NCBI RefSeq assembly: GCF_000619945.1
Contig: NZ_JHVC01000001.1
Span: 434,001 to 498,000 of the forward strand
Source: Clostridium lundense DSM 17049
Lineage (GTDB): Bacteria; Bacillota; Clostridia; Clostridiales; Clostridiaceae
DNA length: 64,000 bases
Reading direction: 5' to 3'
Below are positions 60,443 through 64,000 of the stretch, piece by piece. How positions within the stretch are numbered: position 1 is the first letter of the stretch; each line of letters starts with the position of its first letter. A program made the position numbers and the translations under genes. The notes beneath the pieces are model-generated. The model had not been told where the DNA came from, did not search any database, and saw nothing but the letters and a program-made list of their open reading frames with translations.

Positions 60443-61351
60443 ATGAACAGTGATATAATAAATCAAGTAGTAGTATTATGCATAATTATGCTTTTAGGCC
60501 TTTATGGAAGAAAAAAAGAATATATAAAAGAGCAGACAATAAAAAGTTTAACAGATATTTTAATGAATATCACATTACCATGCTTAATATTATCATCTTT
60601 TAATGTGGAGTTTTCAAGGGATCTATGGGAAAATGTAAAATTGATTTTTATATATTCTTTAATTATACATATATTTTTAATCCTTATTAGTAAATTGTTT
60701 TTTATAAAATGCGATGAAAGCAAAAAGAAAATATTAAGGTTTGTAGCTGTATTTTCCAATTTTGGATTTATGGGCTATCCTATAGTTGAGGGCATTTATG
60801 GGAAAATAGGAGTGTTTTATGCTTCTGTTTTTGGTATACCATTTAATATAATACTGTTAACTTATGGAGTAATTCTATTTAATAAGAAAGATAAGCATAA
60901 TTTTAAAATAAAAGATATAGTTATGCAACCTGGCATATTATTTGTACTGATAGGAATATTTATATTTTTATTTAGCATTAAGCTTCCTGATTCAATAAAT
61001 AAAACCTTGAATATGGTTGGAGCTATGACTACACCAATGTCTATGATGATTGTAGGAGCAAGTTTTGCTAAAACTTCAGTAGGTAGCATATTAAAAGATT
61101 TCAAGTTATACTATATATCGTTTATTAGATTATTAGTAGTACCCTTTATGATATATTTAATACTAAAAATTATAAAAGCAGATGATTATATACTAAAATT
61201 ATGTGTAATATTAGAAGCTATGCCTGCAGCAGCAATGACTACGGTCTTTGCAGAATTATATAATAGTGATAGAATATTTTCAGCTAAGTGCGTTTTTGTT
61301 ACAACAGTTTTATCCATTTTTACAATACCATTAGTAATAACATTATTATAA
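60443..61351 (+). CDS. AEC (auxin efflux carrier-like) transporter
   Basis: A 302-residue membrane protein with about ten helices in two halves (about 1-145 and 160-302), of the AEC/bile-acid/arsenite permease superfamily. LPCLILSSFNVEF (about 46-58), FSNFGFMGYPIVEGIYG and LEAMPAAAMTTVFAELY (about 269-285) are typical. Members export or import organic anions such as malate. I chose ATG 60443 with GGGGG (60433-60437). It is followed 16 bases later by a PHP phosphatase gene and probably co-transcribed. Confidence 0.88.
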   Translation: MNSDIINQVVVLCIIMLLGLYGRKKEYIKEQTIKSLTDILMNITLPCLILSSFNVEFSRDLWENVKLIFIYSLIIHIFLILISKLFFIKCDESKKKILRFVAVFSNFGFMGYPIVEGIYGKIGVFYASVFGIPFNIILLTYGVILFNKKDKHNFKIKDIVMQPGILFVLIGIFIFLFSIKLPDSINKTLNMVGAMTTPMSMMIVGASFAKTSVGSILKDFKLYYISFIRLLVVPFMIYLILKIIKADDYILKLCVILEAMPAAAMTTVFAELYNSDRIFSAKCVFVTTVLSIFTIPLVITLL

Positions 61352-61367
61352 AATTAGGAGGTACACA

Positions 61368-62156
61368 ATGTTTGACTGTCATATACACACGGATTTTTCA
61401 ACAGATTGTTCTATGAATATAGAAGAGGTTATTAAAGCAGCTAAAGATAATAATATAGGAACTATTATAACTGAACATTTAGATTTAAATTTTATGCAAC
61501 CAGGTGAATTTATATTTAATATAGATGAATATTTTAATAAGTATATTAACTATAGAAACCATAAATTACTGTTAGGTGTGGAAATGGGTATGAGGCCAGA
61601 TTGCATAGAAGAAAATAGGGAAATAAGTGAAAAATACAACTTTGATTTTATTTTAGGATCTGTACATGTTGTGGAGAATAATGGATTATATTATGATATA
61701 TATGGAGATGATTTTTATAATGGCAAAAATAAAAAAGAAGTCTATAAAGATTACCTTAAATATATGCTTCAATGTGTAAAAGAGCATGATTATATAGATT
61801 CGCTATCTCATATTGATTATATATGTAGATATGCTCCATATAATGATAGTAATATATATTATGAGGAATATAATGAGTTAATTGATGAAATACTAAAAGA
61901 ATTAATTTACAGAGAAAAGGCTATTGAAATAAACACTAGAAGATTTGACAATAAAGAAGCTATAGATATTCTGAAAAAAATATATAAAAGATTCAATGAA
62001 TTGGGTGGGAAGATAGTAACTTTAGGATCAGATTCTCATAGACCAGAAAATGTTGGTAAGCACATATGTTTAGCAAAAGAGTTTGCTAAGGAATGTGGAT
62101 TAAAGGTTGTATATTTTAAAGAGAGAAAACCAATTGTTTTAGATAACAAAGAGTAG
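61368..62156 (+). CDS. PHP-domain phosphatase (histidinol-phosphatase-like)
   Basis: A 262-residue metal-dependent phosphatase of the PHP family. Metal ligands are seen in the start MFDCHIHTDFS (His5, His7, Asp9), in TEHLDL, GVEMGM and LGSVHVV, and in the C-terminal TLGSDSHRPENVG (Asp and His). Family members of this size are often called HisJ-type histidinol-phosphatases, but no other his genes are present here, so the substrate is open. SD TAGGAGG is strong. Confidence 0.85.
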   Translation: MFDCHIHTDFSTDCSMNIEEVIKAAKDNNIGTIITEHLDLNFMQPGEFIFNIDEYFNKYINYRNHKLLLGVEMGMRPDCIEENREISEKYNFDFILGSVHVVENNGLYYDIYGDDFYNGKNKKEVYKDYLKYMLQCVKEHDYIDSLSHIDYICRYAPYNDSNIYYEEYNELIDEILKELIYREKAIEINTRRFDNKEAIDILKKIYKRFNELGGKIVTLGSDSHRPENVGKHICLAKEFAKECGLKVVYFKERKPIVLDNKE

Positions 62157-62289
62157 AAGGTGAATAATAAACTCTTAAACTCTCAATTCTTTATTTTTGA
62201 CGGTCAATTTTAAATTTTTGTAATGTCAATAGAGAAAAAATTATTTTATTATTAGTTATTTCAAATTTAAAATATAGGAGGAATGGATT

Positions 62290-62784
62290 ATGGAATTTTT
62301 AAATCATATGGAAGAGGCAATAGAGGCTATAAAAGATAAGGGAGCTTTTTTAACTGTAAAAGATGATAACAGAGTAAATACTATGACTATAGGATGGGCA
62401 AATATAGGATATCAATGGAAAAAACCAGTTTTAGCTGTAATGGTTAGAGAGTCAAGATATACTTTTGATATTATAGAAAACTCTTCAGAGTTTACAGTAA
62501 GCATTCCTGTGAATGTAGACTTGAAGAAAGAATTAACACTATGCGGTACTAAATCGGGAAGAGACATGGATAAGTTTAAAGAATGTAATCTACAAGTTGA
62601 ACAGGGTAGAAAAGTTATAACTCCTATAATAGGTAACTGTGATTTGCATTTTGAATGTAAAATTATATATAAGGAAAAAATGAATCCAGATCTATTATGT
62701 GATGAAATAAAAGAAGGTTGCTATAAAAATGGAGACTATCATAGTTTTTATTATGGAGAAATAGTAGATTGTTATTTTAAATAA
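62290..62784 (+). CDS. Flavin reductase-like protein (FMN-binding split barrel)
   Basis: A 164-residue protein of the flavin-reductase/FMN-binding split-barrel family. VNTMTIGWANIGYQWKKPVLAVMVRESRYTFDII (about 30-63) is the conserved FMN-binding core, and KELTLCGTKSGRDMDKF (about 79-95) follows. Such proteins bind FMN and shuttle electrons or act as oxidoreductases. ATG 62290 has a good SD (TAGGAGG). No partner oxygenase gene is near. It is followed after 21 bases by an unknown gene. Confidence 0.88.
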   Translation: MEFLNHMEEAIEAIKDKGAFLTVKDDNRVNTMTIGWANIGYQWKKPVLAVMVRESRYTFDIIENSSEFTVSIPVNVDLKKELTLCGTKSGRDMDKFKECNLQVEQGRKVITPIIGNCDLHFECKIIYKEKMNPDLLCDEIKEGCYKNGDYHSFYYGEIVDCYFK

Positions 62785-62805
62785 TTTAGAAAGAAAGGTT
62801 TCTTT

Positions 62806-63777
62806 ATGAGTTTTATAAAAAAGATTAGCAATTTAAGTACTATTGGGTTAAGTAAAGTAAAGGAAAAGGCGCAGGAAAGCTATTTAAAAACTAAGGCCGA
62901 AAAAATTGATAAAGAGATAAAAAATATAGAAAACAGTAATATTGCATCGTTGCAATGCCAAAAGAACAACATTTCAAATAAAATTGAAGAAATAAAGAAA
63001 AAAGAAAAATTGAAAAGACAAGTAGCTAAATCACTTCTTAAAAGTGAAGTAAAAGAATCAAAAGGGAAAAGGGAAGAAGAAAATAAGAACTTAAATTTTG
63101 TTAGTAGAATGAAAAAAGAGTTTAAAGGTGTTCCAGTAATATCTTTAGTTGATGACATAGTAGAAGGGGCTTCTGACATAGAAAGGGTTCAAAAGATGGT
63201 GCAAAATAACCCAGATGACCCATATTGTTGGTTGATTTTAGCTCAATGCATTAATTATTATAAAAAAGCCTTTTTTATACTTAATTTAGCTAAGTCACCT
63301 GTAGATCCACTAGGTACAGTAATTGATTTAGGAACTGAATTTGGAGGAGAATACATAGAGGAAGTTTTAGATAAGGATAAATGGACTTATAAAAGAGCTT
63401 TGCTAAAAAGTATTAATTTGAGTATAAAAAGTAAAATTAAAGATGAAAAAAATTTGGTTTGTATTGGAAGAAGTGCGCAACTTTTAGCTATGCATACTAA
63501 AGAACCAATGGAGAAGGATAACTTTAATATAATGGCTAAAAAGTACTTAAGAGAAGCTTTAAAAGTAGCTTCTTTAGATGGTAAAAATGAAATTTTATTT
63601 TATTTAGGTGAAATAGATAAAAAAAATGTAAAAAGCTTTAAATATGCATTTAATAACAATATTGTCAGTGCAGTATTTAAAGGTACAGTAAATGCGGTAA
63701 GAAATCAAAGTAAGAAAATATTAAATACCAGTGAAAGAATTATAGATAAAACCGTAGATAGCCTTTTGAAAGATTAA
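62806..63777 (+). CDS. Coiled-coil hypothetical protein
   Basis: I do not recognise this 323-residue protein. Residues 1-105 are rich in Lys/Glu and look like a coiled coil, and residues about 105-323 are helical with a KMVQNNPDDPYCWLILAQCINYYKKAFFILNLAKS segment that resembles a divergent TPR-like repeat. No signal peptide is seen. The start ATG 62806 follows GAAAGG. It lies 45 bases before rarA, so it might be co-transcribed. Cellular role unknown. Confidence 0.7.
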   Translation: MSFIKKISNLSTIGLSKVKEKAQESYLKTKAEKIDKEIKNIENSNIASLQCQKNNISNKIEEIKKKEKLKRQVAKSLLKSEVKESKGKREEENKNLNFVSRMKKEFKGVPVISLVDDIVEGASDIERVQKMVQNNPDDPYCWLILAQCINYYKKAFFILNLAKSPVDPLGTVIDLGTEFGGEYIEEVLDKDKWTYKRALLKSINLSIKSKIKDEKNLVCIGRSAQLLAMHTKEPMEKDNFNIMAKKYLREALKVASLDGKNEILFYLGEIDKKNVKSFKYAFNNNIVSAVFKGTVNAVRNQSKKILNTSERIIDKTVDSLLKD

Positions 63778-63822
63778 CTTTTTACTAAAAATATAATTTC
63801 AGAAAGGATTATAAAAGATTTT

Positions 63823-64000
63823 ATGGAGATAAAACCACTAGCTGATAGAATAAGGCCAATGGAGATAAACCAGGTGGTTGGTCAAAGACATATTTTAGGT
63901 GAAGATAAAATATTAAATAGAATAATAAGTTCAGGAAAAATAACAAATATGATATTTTATGGCCCACCAGGTGTGGGGAAAACTACAGTGGCAAGTATAA
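63823..64000 (+). CDS. rarA: RarA/MgsA-type replication-associated ATPase (partial, runs off the end)
   Basis: The first 59 codons of a AAA+ ATPase. The opening MEIKPLADRIRPMEINQVVG (1-20) followed by GQRHILG, and the P-loop GPPGVGKTT (about 48-56), are diagnostic for RarA (MgsA/WRNIP1 family), which acts at stalled replication forks. The stop lies beyond the window. ATG 63823 has a weak SD (GAAAGG at 63802-63807, spaced about 15 bases). Confidence 0.88.
   Translation, partial: MEIKPLADRIRPMEINQVVGQRHILGEDKILNRIISSGKITNMIFYGPPGVGKTTVASI

Overview
The window is low-GC, AT-rich DNA with purine-rich Shine-Dalgarno (SD) sequences, many AAA/GAA/ATA codons and clostridial gene content: a V-type ATPase operon, an Rnf operon in the order CDGEAB, the sporulation set prkA-yhbH-spoVR, a GerMN lipoprotein and HPr kinase. 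It is best read as a chromosomal segment of an anaerobic, spore-forming Clostridium sensu stricto. I cannot fix the species from sequence alone. I saw no rRNA, tRNA, CRISPR array, insertion sequence or prophage.

Layout. 0-1.7 kb: a B12-binding radical SAM protein. 1.9-10.6 kb: a nine-gene V-type ATPase operon (ntpF-I-K-E-C-G-A-B-D) with its own promoter and terminator; the K ring subunit carries the Na+-site pattern. 10.8-16.6 kb: an orphan small gene, an ECF-type vitamin transporter S component, a HelD-type helicase, and an oxygen/NO-detoxification set (flavodiiron protein, very acidic small protein, Fe-S flavoprotein). 16.8-22.6 kb: housekeeping metabolism (glpX, methylthio-nucleoside phosphorylase, hprK, 5-formyl-THF cyclo-ligase, CorA, M18 aminopeptidase). 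22.7-25.9 kb: a lipoprotein, a CsoR/CstR-type repressor with a likely self-operator, a split ThrE exporter and a PhzF-like protein. 26.2-33.3 kb: the rnf operon, then on the opposite strand apbE, a NusG-II-domain protein and a Gx transporter, a module that fits flavinylation and support of Rnf. 33.3-39.2 kb: an LtaS-like sulfatase and a large single-chain purL with a PurBox-like operator. 39.2-43.7 kb: an acetyltransferase remnant, a BlaI/BlaR1-type pair with a strong dyad operator, a membrane zincin and a frameshifted 5'-nucleotidase. 43.8-50.9 kb: an esterase, a TPR/unknown gene pair, ACT + UPF0210, Nudix, GerMN lipoprotein and threonine aldolase. 51.1-55.6 kb: prkA-yhbH-spoVR. 55.8-64 kb: DEAD-box helicase, proBA, a C45 peptidase-like protein, AEC transporter, PHP phosphatase, flavin reductase, an unknown coiled-coil protein and the start of rarA.

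How it fits together. The V-ATPase and Rnf are two halves of a membrane ion circuit: Rnf couples ferredoxin oxidation to ion export and the rotary ATPase can use or build the same gradient. ApbE would attach FMN to RnfG and RnfD. Several genes carry regulation visible in the DNA: CsoR-like, BlaI-like and PurR-like operators overlapping or abutting promoters. I found no clearly novel multi-gene system. The best leads are an in-frame stop and hairpin between an ideal SD and the aminopeptidase start, a one-base T-tract frameshift in the 5'-nucleotidase, an AUC codon where the DUF3267 start should be, a His-less CsoR relative with its operator, the TPR/unknown pair, and a short dispersed repeat found after two stop codons.
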